NCBI RefSeq assembly: GCF_010093345.1
Contig: NZ_PDWT01000001.1
Location: 868,001 to 932,000, forward strand
DNA from: Pseudoxanthomonas yeongjuensis
GTDB taxonomy: Bacteria; Pseudomonadota; Gammaproteobacteria; Xanthomonadales; Xanthomonadaceae
Reading direction: 5' to 3'
Length of the DNA: 64,000 bases
Numbering within the stretch: position 1 is the first letter of the stretch; each line of letters begins with the position of its first letter. The notes under the pieces are model-generated. The model made no database searches. It was given only the letters and a program-made list of their open reading frames with translations, and was not told the origin of the DNA. Both the position numbers and the translations under genes were made by a program. Shown here in pieces: positions 44,188 through 53,300 of this stretch.

Positions 44188-45533
44188 TTGCGCGCCTTGC
44201 CCTTGCCGATGGCGTCAGGGGTATTCAACGCCGCGTAGCGGGCGACCCAGTCCTTCATCGAAACCACCCTCCCGCTGTTCGCGCGTGCGGGAGCCGTCTT
44301 CTTTGCAACTGGCTTCCTGGCGACGGTTTTCGCCACAGGAGCGGATTTCTTCCCGGCAGCTGGTTTCGTGGCCACGGATTTTCCCGATGCCGTCTTGGCG
44401 ACCTGCTTTGCGGCCGCCTTCTGCTCCATGACCGCGGGCTTGGCCGCCAGTTTGCGTGCGGCTGTCCTACGCTTTGATGCAGGCTTGCGTATTGCCGATT
44501 TTGGTTTCGTCGGGGTGCGCCGTTTCCCGGCTAACACCGCTCCTGCAAGGGGGGAAGTCGCGCTTCGGGATCGGGATTTCGCAGGAGATGCGGTCGACTC
44601 TGCCGGCCTGGGTGCGCGTGTTGCCCTGGGTTCGGCAACCGGGCGCGCAGCAGCAGCTGCGCGACGCAATGCACGCTCGAGTTCGGCGACCTTGCGATGC
44701 GCCGAATCGATTTCGGTCCGGGTCGGCATGCCGAACAAGCCGGTCATGTGCTCCACTTCCAGTTGGATCGCCGCGCGCAGGCGCATCTGCGCATTGGTCA
44801 GCTCGCCCTGGACCTTGCGGAATTCGGCCGACAAGGCGATGACCGCATAGGCCTGTTCCGCGGAATCGATCCACAGGTCGAACAAGGCGCGTGCGCTGGT
44901 GATCTGCCGGCCAGGCTCCTCGTGCGCGATCAGCTTGTCCTCGAACACCTCGAAAGCGCGCTGTGCGCACTTGAGCATCAGCGCATTGAAGGCCTCGCTC
45001 TGCTGCTGGTACTCCTGCTGCGCCAGTTGCAGCGCCTGCCAGCGCTCCTGGTGCTCGCGGTACTGACCGAAGGCAGGCAGTTGCTGCCAGCGCTGATTCT
45101 GCTGCTGGAATCCTTCCAGGTAAGGCTTGACCTGGTCCAGCCACTCGTCCATCCCGTGCGCACCCTGCCCGCGCATCGCCTTGAACAGGTCGGTAAAGGG
45201 ATTGCCGTCGCCATTGGCGCCCATCGCCTGGCGCCAGGCCTGGCTCACTTCCCTGGCGCTGCTGTCCTGGCCGGCGAATTGCGCGGCGACCTGCTGCATC
45301 CGCCCGAACCACTGGCTGGCCTGCTGGTTGAAGCGCCCTACCGCATCGTTGGCCTGGCTGCGGCCGTCGGGCAACAGTTGCGACCACCAGTCGACCGCCT
45401 GCTGCCATTGCTGTGCGGGCTGCGGAGTTGCGGCGCCGCCCATGCCGCCCTGGCGCATCGCATCGCCCCACGCGCTCCAGTACTGCCGTGCCATCGCCTC
45501 GAAATCGCCTGTATCGCCGAATCCCGACTTCAC
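44184..45533 (-). CDS. phaE: Class III PHA synthase subunit PhaE with a Lys/Ala/Pro-rich C-terminal tail
   Basis: 449 residues from GTG 45533, which is 7 bp after GGAGGAGG; the earlier GTG at 45539 is too close to that site. Residues 1-300 match PhaE: Gln/Trp-rich helices and SAEFRKVQGELTNAQMRLRA, then LFGMPTRTEIDSAHRKVAEL. Beyond ~305 it becomes a tail of ~125 residues rich in K, A, P, R, T and S (KPASKRRTAARKLAAKPA, KKSAPVAKTVARKPVAKKTA), resembling histone H1 or AlgP/PhaF tails. It ends in SMKDWVARYAALNTPDAIGK. PhaE normally stops near 360-370 residues. phaC follows with overlapping codons. Confidence 0.9.
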   Translation of the reverse strand: MKSGFGDTGDFEAMARQYWSAWGDAMRQGGMGGAATPQPAQQWQQAVDWWSQLLPDGRSQANDAVGRFNQQASQWFGRMQQVAAQFAGQDSSAREVSQAWRQAMGANGDGNPFTDLFKAMRGQGAHGMDEWLDQVKPYLEGFQQQNQRWQQLPAFGQYREHQERWQALQLAQQEYQQQSEAFNALMLKCAQRAFEVFEDKLIAHEEPGRQITSARALFDLWIDSAEQAYAVIALSAEFRKVQGELTNAQMRLRAAIQLEVEHMTGLFGMPTRTEIDSAHRKVAELERALRRAAAAARPVAEPRATRAPRPAESTASPAKSRSRSATSPLAGAVLAGKRRTPTKPKSAIRKPASKRRTAARKLAAKPAVMEQKAAAKQVAKTASGKSVATKPAAGKKSAPVAKTVARKPVAKKTAPARANSGRVVSMKDWVARYAALNTPDAIGKGKARK

Positions 45534-45624
45534 TATCACCCCTCCTCCGAGGCCATGGCCCCGATCATAGCAATCGCCGGTTTTGCCTGCGTTACCACCG
45601 CACCTGCGTCGCCACGCGCCGGTG

Positions 45625-46239
45625 TCAGGGCTTGGGAATGCGCAGGGTCTTGCTGATCATCAACGAGCCCGACAACGCGAACACCAGCACCAGCGGATGC
45701 AGCAGCCATGGGCCGATCCGGACCGCGCCGAACCATAGCGCTTCGCCGATCGCGCCCGAACCGGCGGCCACGGCCAGCAGGATCACCAGTACCAGGCTGG
45801 TGGGAATGGGCGTGCCTTCGAAATATTTCACCTTGTCGTCTTCGTCCGCCAGTTGTTCGGCGGTGACGTTGTAACGGGCCAGTCGACTGACGCCGCAGCA
45901 GACGAAGTAACTGAGCACCACCCAGTCCCAGCCGCCCCGCAGTCCGCAGGCATAGGCCAGCGCCGCCGGGGCGACGCCGAATGAAATCACGTCGGCCAGC
46001 GAATCCAGTTCACGCCCCAAGGTCGAGGACGACTTGCGCCAGCGCGCGATGCGCCCGTCCAGCGCATCGAAGATGAAAGCCAACGGGATCAGCGCCATGC
46101 CGACCATCAGATCGCGTACGTCGCCCTCGTGCAGATAGCGCATCGCCGCGAACACGGCGCCGGTGCCGCAGAAGGCATTGCCCAGGGTGAACCAGTCGGC
46201 CAACTGGAACTCGCGCAGCATCGAAAAGTGGCGTGGCAT
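45625..46239 (-). CDS. pssA: CDP-diacylglycerol-serine O-phosphatidyltransferase
   Basis: 204-residue inner-membrane enzyme making phosphatidylserine from CDP-diacylglycerol and serine, the route to phosphatidylethanolamine. From ATG 46239 (MPRHFSMLREFQLADWFTLG) it has the complete CDP-alcohol phosphotransferase motif D61-G62-x2-A65-R66-x8-G75-x3-D79-x3-D83, with several hydrophobic helices. The frame extends upstream into a repeat, which is discounted. It is the short membrane-embedded PssA type rather than the E. coli peripheral type. Confidence 0.93.
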   Translation of the reverse strand: MPRHFSMLREFQLADWFTLGNAFCGTGAVFAAMRYLHEGDVRDLMVGMALIPLAFIFDALDGRIARWRKSSSTLGRELDSLADVISFGVAPAALAYACGLRGGWDWVVLSYFVCCGVSRLARYNVTAEQLADEDDKVKYFEGTPIPTSLVLVILLAVAAGSGAIGEALWFGAVRIGPWLLHPLVLVFALSGSLMISKTLRIPKP

Positions 46240-46300
46240 GTCGTTCCCATGGTCGTTCGGGGAACACAGACTGCCAAAACCCAGGTGAAGCCCGCAACCC

Positions 46301-46384
46301 GTAGGAGCGCCCCTTGGGCGCGATGCTCTTCGTCGGGATCGTGGAGGCGGGCCGAAGAGCATCGCGCCCAAGGGGCGCTCCTAC
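46301..46384. repeat. Palindromic intergenic repeat, family B (copy 3)
   Basis: Arms GTAGGAGCGCCCCTTGGGCG and CGCCCAAGGGGCGCTCCTAC with inner CGATGCTCTTCG/CGAAGAGCATCG. It lies between two minus-strand genes, pssA and the oligomer hydrolase. Confidence 0.88.
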
Positions 46385-46406
46385 GGGGATCGGGTCTGGC
46401 GGAAAC

Positions 46407-48245
46407 TCAAGGTTGCGCGGGTATCGCGAACTGCTCCGCTTCGACCGCGCCGGCGCCGCGCGGCGTGGATTCGATCACCGCATCGGCCGGCAGTTTGCCC
46501 TTGCCGTCCAACTGCGCGGAGACCTGGTCGAGCGCGGCATACACATACGGCAGTAGCGGCACGTAACGCGCGCCATAGGCCGGCAACGCCAGGAAACCGT
46601 CGAAGTGCTGTGCGTGCTTCACCTGCCAGTAGCTGATCTCGCGCCCGGCGGCCTTGGAGGCAGCGACATAAGGCGCGCTGCTGAAGGCAGGCGGCACCAG
46701 GCCGTCATCGAGGCCGTGGATCACCACCATCGGCAGGTCTTTCTGCGGCAATGCGGCGGTGGTTGCCGCCAGTCCCTTGCCGAAGGCGGTCGTGCCGCCG
46801 GCATCCAGCAATCCGCGCAGGCATTGCAACCCCGGCAGAGTGAAATCCGGCGGCGCGAGCTGCGTGTCGATGATGCCCACACCCGCACCGGGGGGAATGC
46901 CGCTGCCGTCGGCGAACCAGGCGCTGCGTTCGGCCGCCGTCGCCTCGCGTGGCGAGAAATCCGGGTTCTGTGCGGCGAACGAATAACCGCAAGGATGTTC
47001 GCCGATCCCGGCGCGCGCATAGGCGGAGGCATAGGTCACGGCCACCGCGCGCCACAGGTCGAAGCCGACGCTTAGAGCGCCGGCAATGAGCGACCGGTCG
47101 GTCCAGCCCTTGGCGCGCAACTGGTCGTAGGCGGAGTTCACCTGCGCGGCGGCATCATCGCCGCTGACCAGACCGGCGCTCTTCAAGGCACTGCAGCGCG
47201 TGGTCCACAGCGGTTCGGCCTGGGCGCGCAACGGCGGCTGCGGCAGCGAATCGACGGGAAGATGGAGCAAGGCGCAGGGCATCAGCAGCGCCGCTTCGGT
47301 GGTGTAGTCGTAGAGCGTGCGGCTGCCTGGGGCCGGCAGGAAGACATTGGGTTCACCGGCGACCACGGCATCCAGCCAGTCGCCGTCCAGTTCCGCCGCG
47401 CGCAGCACCGCGCCGCCACCGTTGGAAATACCCACAGCGATCACTCGCGTATTTTCGAAGGTGAACGGCTTGGCCTGCGGGAAAGCGCGATCCAGCGCCG
47501 ACAGTGCGAACTCGGCGGCCTGCTTCACGTGCCGGCCCCAGTCGGCTTCCGGATTGTCCCCGGACAGCGCGTGCTTGAAGGCCACGCCGGACATGCCCAC
47601 CGGCACCTCCGGCACGAAGGCCAGCGTTTCGCCGAGTTCACCGCGGGTGCCGTCGAGCTTCACTCCGGTATGCGTATCGATGTCGTAGTAGTCGGTGCCC
47701 GCGCCCTTGTCGGTGTAGGCGACCGCGCAGCCCTTCGGCAGTCCCCAGGCACCGGCGACGGCGATGGAGCCGTAGATGCCGCGCGAACCGGAGGAAGCCG
47801 TCACCACCACGCAACGTTTCCCGGTATCGAAGCTGTCGGGTACCTGCAGCAGCACGCGATGCGGCTGTTTCGCGCCCGGAACGGTGGCGAAGGCGGAGAA
47901 TTCGCGTCCCGGCACGTGGGCCACGCTGCCGTAGACCTCGCCATAACCGCCAGTGAGGGAAAGATCGGCGATGCCGCGCCAGTTGTTCCAGATCGACCGC
48001 CGCCGCAGTTCTTCGGCAGTGGGAGCGGCCGCATCGGCGAAACCCGGCGGCGTCATCCCGCGCAGGCCCGCAAGTCCCAGGCCGGCGGTCAACAGGTCGT
48101 CGCTGCCGCGATGCTCGGTTTCGCGCTGCGGTTCGATCATCGCGGCTTCCTTCGTAGGCGCCCGGCTGGGCGAGGTGCTGCAGGCGGCCGCCGAGAGGCA
48201 GGCGAGGAGGATGGCGGCGAGGCGCAGGCACGGATTATTGTTCAT
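46407..48245 (-). CDS. D-(-)-3-hydroxybutyrate oligomer hydrolase, lipoprotein form
   Basis: 612-residue esterase of the 3-hydroxybutyrate oligomer hydrolase family (PF10605 type), cleaving soluble 3HB oligomers to monomers. The signal peptide MNNNPCLRLAAILLACLSAA ends in a lipobox SAAAC, so it is probably lipid-anchored in the envelope and not with the cytosolic granules. The catalytic serine is in VGISNGGGAVLRA, with D and H candidates in IHGLDDGLVPPAF and HAQHFDGF. It lies 2 kb from phaC/phaE and next to a response-regulator gene. An envelope location would allow use of external 3HB oligomers. Confidence 0.9.
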   Translation of the reverse strand: MNNNPCLRLAAILLACLSAAACSTSPSRAPTKEAAMIEPQRETEHRGSDDLLTAGLGLAGLRGMTPPGFADAAAPTAEELRRRSIWNNWRGIADLSLTGGYGEVYGSVAHVPGREFSAFATVPGAKQPHRVLLQVPDSFDTGKRCVVVTASSGSRGIYGSIAVAGAWGLPKGCAVAYTDKGAGTDYYDIDTHTGVKLDGTRGELGETLAFVPEVPVGMSGVAFKHALSGDNPEADWGRHVKQAAEFALSALDRAFPQAKPFTFENTRVIAVGISNGGGAVLRAAELDGDWLDAVVAGEPNVFLPAPGSRTLYDYTTEAALLMPCALLHLPVDSLPQPPLRAQAEPLWTTRCSALKSAGLVSGDDAAAQVNSAYDQLRAKGWTDRSLIAGALSVGFDLWRAVAVTYASAYARAGIGEHPCGYSFAAQNPDFSPREATAAERSAWFADGSGIPPGAGVGIIDTQLAPPDFTLPGLQCLRGLLDAGGTTAFGKGLAATTAALPQKDLPMVVIHGLDDGLVPPAFSSAPYVAASKAAGREISYWQVKHAQHFDGFLALPAYGARYVPLLPYVYAALDQVSAQLDGKGKLPADAVIESTPRGAGAVEAEQFAIPAQP

Positions 48246-48366
48246 GGCTACAAACTAACCGCTCGCGCCGGTCGCGTCATCGTACTTTGGTACCACGCTG
48301 CGCCAGCCACTATGCTGGTACGGTGCCCCACCCGACTCGTACGCCTTCGATGAACCTACCGCGCGC

Positions 48367-49032
48367 ATGCCCAGGCTGCTGATCGCCGACGACCACCCGC
48401 TGTTCCGTGCGGCGCTACGCGGCGCCGCGATCGATGCCGTGGCGGAACTGTCGGTGCTGGAAGCCGAATCGCTGGACGGCGTGCTGGCCGCGCTGGAAGC
48501 GAACCGGGATATCGACCTGGTGCTGCTGGACCTGCACATGCCCGGCAACCACGGACTGGCGGGACTCGCGGCGATCCGCGCGCAATATCCGGAAGTCGCA
48601 GTGGTGGTGGTTTCCGCCAACGACGACCCGCGCGTGGTGCGGCGCGCGCTGGACCATGGCGCCGCCGGCTACCTGCCCAAAAGCTCCGGCCTGGACGAAC
48701 TGCGCGACGCCATCCGCAGCGTGCTGGCCTGCGAACAATGGTTGCCGTCGTCACTGCGCGCCTCGGTGGCGCGCGCGCAATCCTCGCGACACGACGCCGA
48801 ACTCGCCGCGCGCCTGGCCAGCCTGTCGCCGCAGCAGTTCCGGGTGTTGACCCTGGTCGCCGAAGGCCTGTTGAACAAGCAGATCGCCGACCGCCTGGAC
48901 GTGCAGGAACGCACGGTCAAGGCGCACCTCACCGCCATCTTCGAGCGCATGGGCGTGCGCAACCGCACCCAGGCCGGCGTTGTGCTGCGGGAACTGGAAT
49001 TGAGCGATCCAGCGCGGCAGATGGAGGGATGA
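48367..49032 (+). CDS. NarL/LuxR-type response regulator (CrbR-like)
   Basis: 221-residue response regulator. The receiver domain has acidic residues in LLIADDHPLF and the phosphoacceptor D55 in LVLLDLHMPG, with a conserved Lys in GYLPKSSG. The C-terminal LuxR-type HTH is LSPQQFRVLTLVAEGLLNKQ followed by IADRLDVQERTVKAHLTAIF. It is divergent from the 3HB oligomer hydrolase gene with about 120 bp between. A CrbS-like hybrid kinase is encoded 1.3 kb downstream on the opposite strand, so it may be the cognate regulator. No acetyl-CoA synthetase gene is in the window. Confidence 0.9.
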   Translation: MPRLLIADDHPLFRAALRGAAIDAVAELSVLEAESLDGVLAALEANRDIDLVLLDLHMPGNHGLAGLAAIRAQYPEVAVVVVSANDDPRVVRRALDHGAAGYLPKSSGLDELRDAIRSVLACEQWLPSSLRASVARAQSSRHDAELAARLASLSPQQFRVLTLVAEGLLNKQIADRLDVQERTVKAHLTAIFERMGVRNRTQAGVVLRELELSDPARQMEG

Positions 49033-49033
49033 A

Positions 49034-49480
49034 ATGCCAACGAACCACGCATTCGAATTGCGCTCTGCGCGACTCGCCGACGCGGCCGAAGTAGCGCGCC
49101 TGTCCACGCAGCTGGGTTATCCCGCCAATGAACGGGAAATGGCAGGGCGGCTCGATGCCGTTTTGTCCGCGGCCGATCGCCATGTCTTCGTCGCCGCGCG
49201 AGGCCAGCGCTTGTGGGGTTGGATCGGAATCGAACTGCGCACCACACTGGAGACGGGCCTGAAGGCGGAAATCGTCGGCCTGGTGGTCGATGACGAGGCG
49301 CGACGCTCGGGCGTGGGCAGGGCGCTGGTCGATGCGGCCGAAGCCTGGGTCCGCGAACAGGGGTTGCACACGCTGATGGTCCGCTCCAATACAGCGCGTG
49401 TGGAATCGCACCCGTTCTACCAAGGCCTTGGTTTCGTCCGCAGGAAAAGCCAGCACGTCTACTTCAAGGCATTGGACTGA
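49034..49480 (+). CDS. GNAT family N-acetyltransferase
   Basis: 148-residue acetyltransferase starting 1 bp after the response regulator stop, so almost certainly co-transcribed. The acetyl-CoA loop is VDDEARRSGVGRALVDAAEA (~90-109), following AEIVGLVV. The C-terminal HPFYQGLGFVRRKSQHVYFK is the typical last motif. The substrate is unknown. GNATs next to CrbR-like regulators could act in acetyl-CoA homeostasis, for instance protein acetylation of acetyl-CoA synthetase, but that is conjecture. Confidence 0.88.
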   Translation: MPTNHAFELRSARLADAAEVARLSTQLGYPANEREMAGRLDAVLSAADRHVFVAARGQRLWGWIGIELRTTLETGLKAEIVGLVVDDEARRSGVGRALVDAAEAWVREQGLHTLMVRSNTARVESHPFYQGLGFVRRKSQHVYFKALD

Positions 49481-49502
49481 AGCGGCGATCGCACGGTATG
49501 CA

Positions 49503-49617
49503 TAGGGCGGGCCCTGGCCCGCCGCTCCAGGTTATCGCGAACATGCCGTAAAACGAGGTTGGCCCGCAGCCACAAGCTATCGCAAGTACTCCGGAAGGCG
49601 GGCCGGCCCCCGCCCTA
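49503..49617. repeat. Palindromic intergenic repeat, family F
   Basis: Outer arms TAGGGCGGGCCCTGGCCCGC and GCGGGCCGGCCCCCGCCCTA about 75 bp apart. It lies between convergent GNAT and Nudix genes. Its right-hand end supplies the TAG stop of the minus-strand Nudix gene. Confidence 0.8.
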
Positions 49618-50103
49618 CACCCGCGAATAATTCCACGAGACCATCTTGCCCTCGCGGTATGGCATCACCCCGTGGAAAGCGCGCTGATCGTCGTCGAACA
49701 CCAGCGGCAGGAAATGCCGGTCTCCATCCCATAACGGCAACTGCATGATGTCCGCCACCGGCACCCATTCCAGCGTGCCTTCCGGGTTGCTGGCGTGGGG
49801 CGTGCCGGAATACTCGGTGATCACGAACAGGAAGCCCAGCCAGTCCTCGCCATTCTTGCCGAAGCCGGGCCAGCTGATGGTGCCGCGCAGCGACAGCGCA
49901 TCGCATTCGATGCCCGCCTCCTCATGGATCTCGCGGCGCATGCCCGCGACCACGTCCTCGTCGCGTTCGATCTTGCCGCCCAGTCCGTTGTACTTGCCCA
50001 GGTGCTGGTCGTCGGGCCGCGCGTTGCGATGGATCAGCAGCACCTGCAAGCGGTCGGGCGACAGCACGTAACCGAGGGTGGCGACGATGGGGGTGTAAGG
50101 CAT
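49615..50103 (-). CDS. Nudix hydrolase (MutT-like 8-oxo-dGTP diphosphatase family)
   Basis: 162-residue Nudix protein. The full Nudix box Gx5Ex7REUxEExGU occupies residues 43-65, with G43, E49, R57-E58, E61-E62 and G64. The N-terminal YTPIVATLGYVLSPDRLQVL and HLGKYNGLGGK resemble MTH1-like NTP pyrophosphohydrolases that remove oxidised nucleotides. Substrate specificity cannot be fixed. The stop codon TAG lies within palindromic repeat family F. It is convergent with the GNAT gene. Confidence 0.9.
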   Translation of the reverse strand: MPYTPIVATLGYVLSPDRLQVLLIHRNARPDDQHLGKYNGLGGKIERDEDVVAGMRREIHEEAGIECDALSLRGTISWPGFGKNGEDWLGFLFVITEYSGTPHASNPEGTLEWVPVADIMQLPLWDGDRHFLPLVFDDDQRAFHGVMPYREGKMVSWNYSRV

Positions 50104-50160
50104 GAGGAAGTTCCGGGAAAGCAGACTCGCATTCTAAATGGGTGCGCCGACAATGCCCGT

Positions 50161-50290
50161 GTAGGAGCGACGCAAGTCGCGAAGGCGATGCGTCATCCTG
50201 TGCGGAATGCATCGATCCGCGCGTGATTCCGGGGTTACGGATATCAAAGGTGTTGGGTTTCCTGGATTTCGCGACTTGCGTCGTTCCTAC
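50161..50290. repeat. Palindromic intergenic repeat, family A (copy 6, long loop)
   Basis: Arms GTAGGAGCGACGCAAGTCGC and GCGACTTGCGTCGTTCCTAC separated by ~90 bp rather than the usual ~25, with one arm mismatch. It lies downstream of the hybrid kinase stop and upstream of the Nudix start, both on the minus strand. Confidence 0.85.
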
Positions 50291-50311
50291 AACATCCCTC
50301 CCGCATCGCTT

Positions 50312-53300
50312 CTACATCGCGCGTGCGGCCAGCAACCGGTCCAGCACCGATTTCAACGCCAGCGGCCGCACCGGCTTGGCCAGCAACGGCAGGCCTGCTT
50401 CCTGCACCGCGTGGCGCACCGCTTCGGTCTGGTCGGCGCTCAGGATCAGGCACGGCCTGGTGCCGAATCGCTGCGCCAGCCGTTGCGCCACCTGCACGCC
50501 GGTATCGCCGTCGTCCAGGTGGTAGTCGAACAGCCACAGGTCGGTCTCGCCGTTTTTCAGCGCGGCCATGGCCTCAGCGCCATCGCGCGCCACCGATACC
50601 GTGCTGCCCCAACCCGCCAGCACCTGCCGCAACGCATCCAGCGCCGCTGGATCGTTGTCCAGCGCGAGCACGCGGCGTCCCGACAAACCGGTCTTGTCCA
50701 GGGTCGGCGTCGCGCTGGAACGCAGCAGCGCCGTCATCGACAGCTCCATCTTCGGCAATTCCACCGCGAACATCGCGCCCTTGCCGGGCCGGCTGCGCAC
50801 CGACAACGGCGCATGCAGCAGATGTGCGATCCGATCCGCGATCGACAGGCCAAGACCGAGTCCCTGCCCGCCGGCGTCTTCGCCGCGGCGGAATTCCTCG
50901 AAGATCGCCTGCTGGTCGGCCAGGGCGATGCCCGGCCCGCTGTCATGCACTTCGACGCGTAGGCCACCCTCCGTGCGACGCACGCCGAAAACGATTCCGC
51001 CCGATGGCGTATAGCGCACCGCATTGGCCAGAAAGTTCTGCAGGATCCGTCGCAGCAATTGCGGGTCGGTATGCACCCAGGCGCGGGTGGCCACGAAGGC
51101 GAACGACAGCCCACGCTCGCCGGCCAGCGCGCGGAATTCCGACGCCAGCGGCTCCAGCACTTCGCCCAGCGGGAAATCGCGCGGTTCCGGCACCAGTCCG
51201 CCCGCCTCCAGCCGCGACATGTCCAGCAGCCCGGTCAACAGATCGGTGGTCGAATCCAGCGCGCCGCGGATCTGCTGCACCGATTCGCGCTGCCGCGCAT
51301 CGGCCAGTTGCTGCGACAGCGCATCGGTGAACAGGTGTGCGGCGTGCAGCGGTTGCAGCAGGTCGTGGCCGATCGCGGTGAGGAAGCGGCTCTTGGCGTC
51401 GTTGGCGTGCTCGGCCTCGCGCTTGGCGGTTTCCAGCAAGGCGGTACGCTCGTCCACGCGTTGTTCGAGCGTCTCGTTCACCTGCTTCAGCTCGCGCTCC
51501 GCCAGCCGCGAGGCGGTGATGTCGGTATAGGTGGCGACGAAGCCGCCACCCGGCATCGGGTTGCCGCGGATTTCCACCACGCTGCCATCGGGAAACACGC
51601 GCTCGGTCAGGTGCGGCGTGCCGGCGCGCATGAAGGCCAGGCGCCGCTGCAGGGCGGCCTCGTCCGAACCGCGGTGCGGCATGCGCTGCAGCGACCAGCG
51701 AGTGAGTTCGGCGATCGAGCGGCCGACCTGCAGCAATTCGTCGGGGAAGCCGAACATTTCCACGTAGCGGCGATTCCACGCGACCAGGCGTTGCTCGCGA
51801 TCGACCACGCTGATGCCCTGGCTCATGTTCTGCAGCGCCGCTTCCAGCACCTGCTGGTTGAAGCGCAGGTCCTGCGAGGCCTCGCCGACGATCGCCGCGA
51901 CCGCATCCAGTTCCCCGCCCTCGCGCCGCGCCGCGTTCAGCAGCAGGCGCGCGGAAGCCGACCCGAGCACCGCGGAGAGTTCGCGTTCCAGCCCCGATTC
52001 GATCGATGCGGGAACCGGTCCCTGTATCGGAGCGCCTGCCAGCAACTGCTCGACGCGTTCGCGGGCGAGGAAACGCAGGCCGGCATCGCTCAACGCCTGC
52101 CGGTCCAGGTTGCGGCCGGTGCGATGCGGGGTTTCGCGACGCCAGGCGGCGGCCATGAAAGTCGCGACGATGCCGGTGAACAGGCTGGCTCCGACCGCGC
52201 GACCCAGCGGACTCCAGCCGGTCAATCCGAACAATCCTTGCGGCGAAAGCCAGGCCTGGCCGAACGGGCCGGCGGTCATCCAGGTCGACTCGCTGCCGGA
52301 GATCGCGGCGACCATCGGTATCAGCATCACCCAGGCCCAGACGACGAACGCAGCGACCACGCCGACGATCGCCGCACGTGGCGGCGTCTGCGGCCGCCAC
52401 ACCGCGAAGCCCAGCGCCGGCGCCAGCGTGGCGAGGGCGGAAAAGGAAACCGCGCCGATATCGGCCAGCGCATCGTTGCCGCTGTCCAGGCGGCTGTAGG
52501 CCCAGGCCAGCAACATGATCGCGAGGATGCCGCCGCGCCGCAGCAGCAGCAGGTCGCCGCGACGGTCGCCGCCCTTGTCGCGCGACCACGCCCCACGCAA
52601 CAGGCCGGGTGCGAACCAGTGGTTGCCTATCATCAGGCTCAGGGTCAGCGTGCTGACCACGACCATGCCGGTGGCCGCGCTGAGCCCGCCGAGGAACGCG
52701 AACAGGGCCACGCCTTCGTGCCCCTGCGAAAACGGCAAGGCCAGCGCGTACATGTCCGAAGGCACGCCGTCGCCGAGCAAGGCGGTGCCGGCACGCGCCA
52801 ACGGCAACGCCGGCAGGGCGATCAGCATCAGATACAACGGGAACTGCCAGCGCGCGGTACGCACGTCGCGGTCGTCGCGGCATTCCACCACGCCGACATG
52901 GAACTGATGCGGCAGGATGAACATCGCCAGCGCGCCCAGCAGCACCAGCGGGGCGAAGCCGCCGACCGGCGTCGAGGACGCGATCGGCAAGGCGGCCGCC
53001 GGCATGGACTTCAAGCCGAACCAGACGAACGCGCCCAGCGCCAGCATCGCCACCAGCTTGAACAGCGACTCGAACGCCATCGCCAGCACCAGGCCGCGGT
53101 TGTGCTCGGCCGCGTTGGCGCGGCGGGTGCCGAACAGCATCGCGAACAGGGCCATGGCCAGGGCCACGTACAAGGCGCTGTCGCGCCAGGCGGGCACCGC
53201 TTCCACCGCATCGCCCGCCTCCACCGTCAACGTGGCGAAACTCATCGCGATCGCCTTCAGCTGCAGAGCGATGTAGGGAATCAGGCCGAGCACGGCGACC

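Noticed and set aside
3208..50290. Recurrent GTAGGAGCGACG elements as a CRISPR array
   Set aside because: Copies are kilobases apart, each is an inverted pair, and no regular spacers or cas genes exist.
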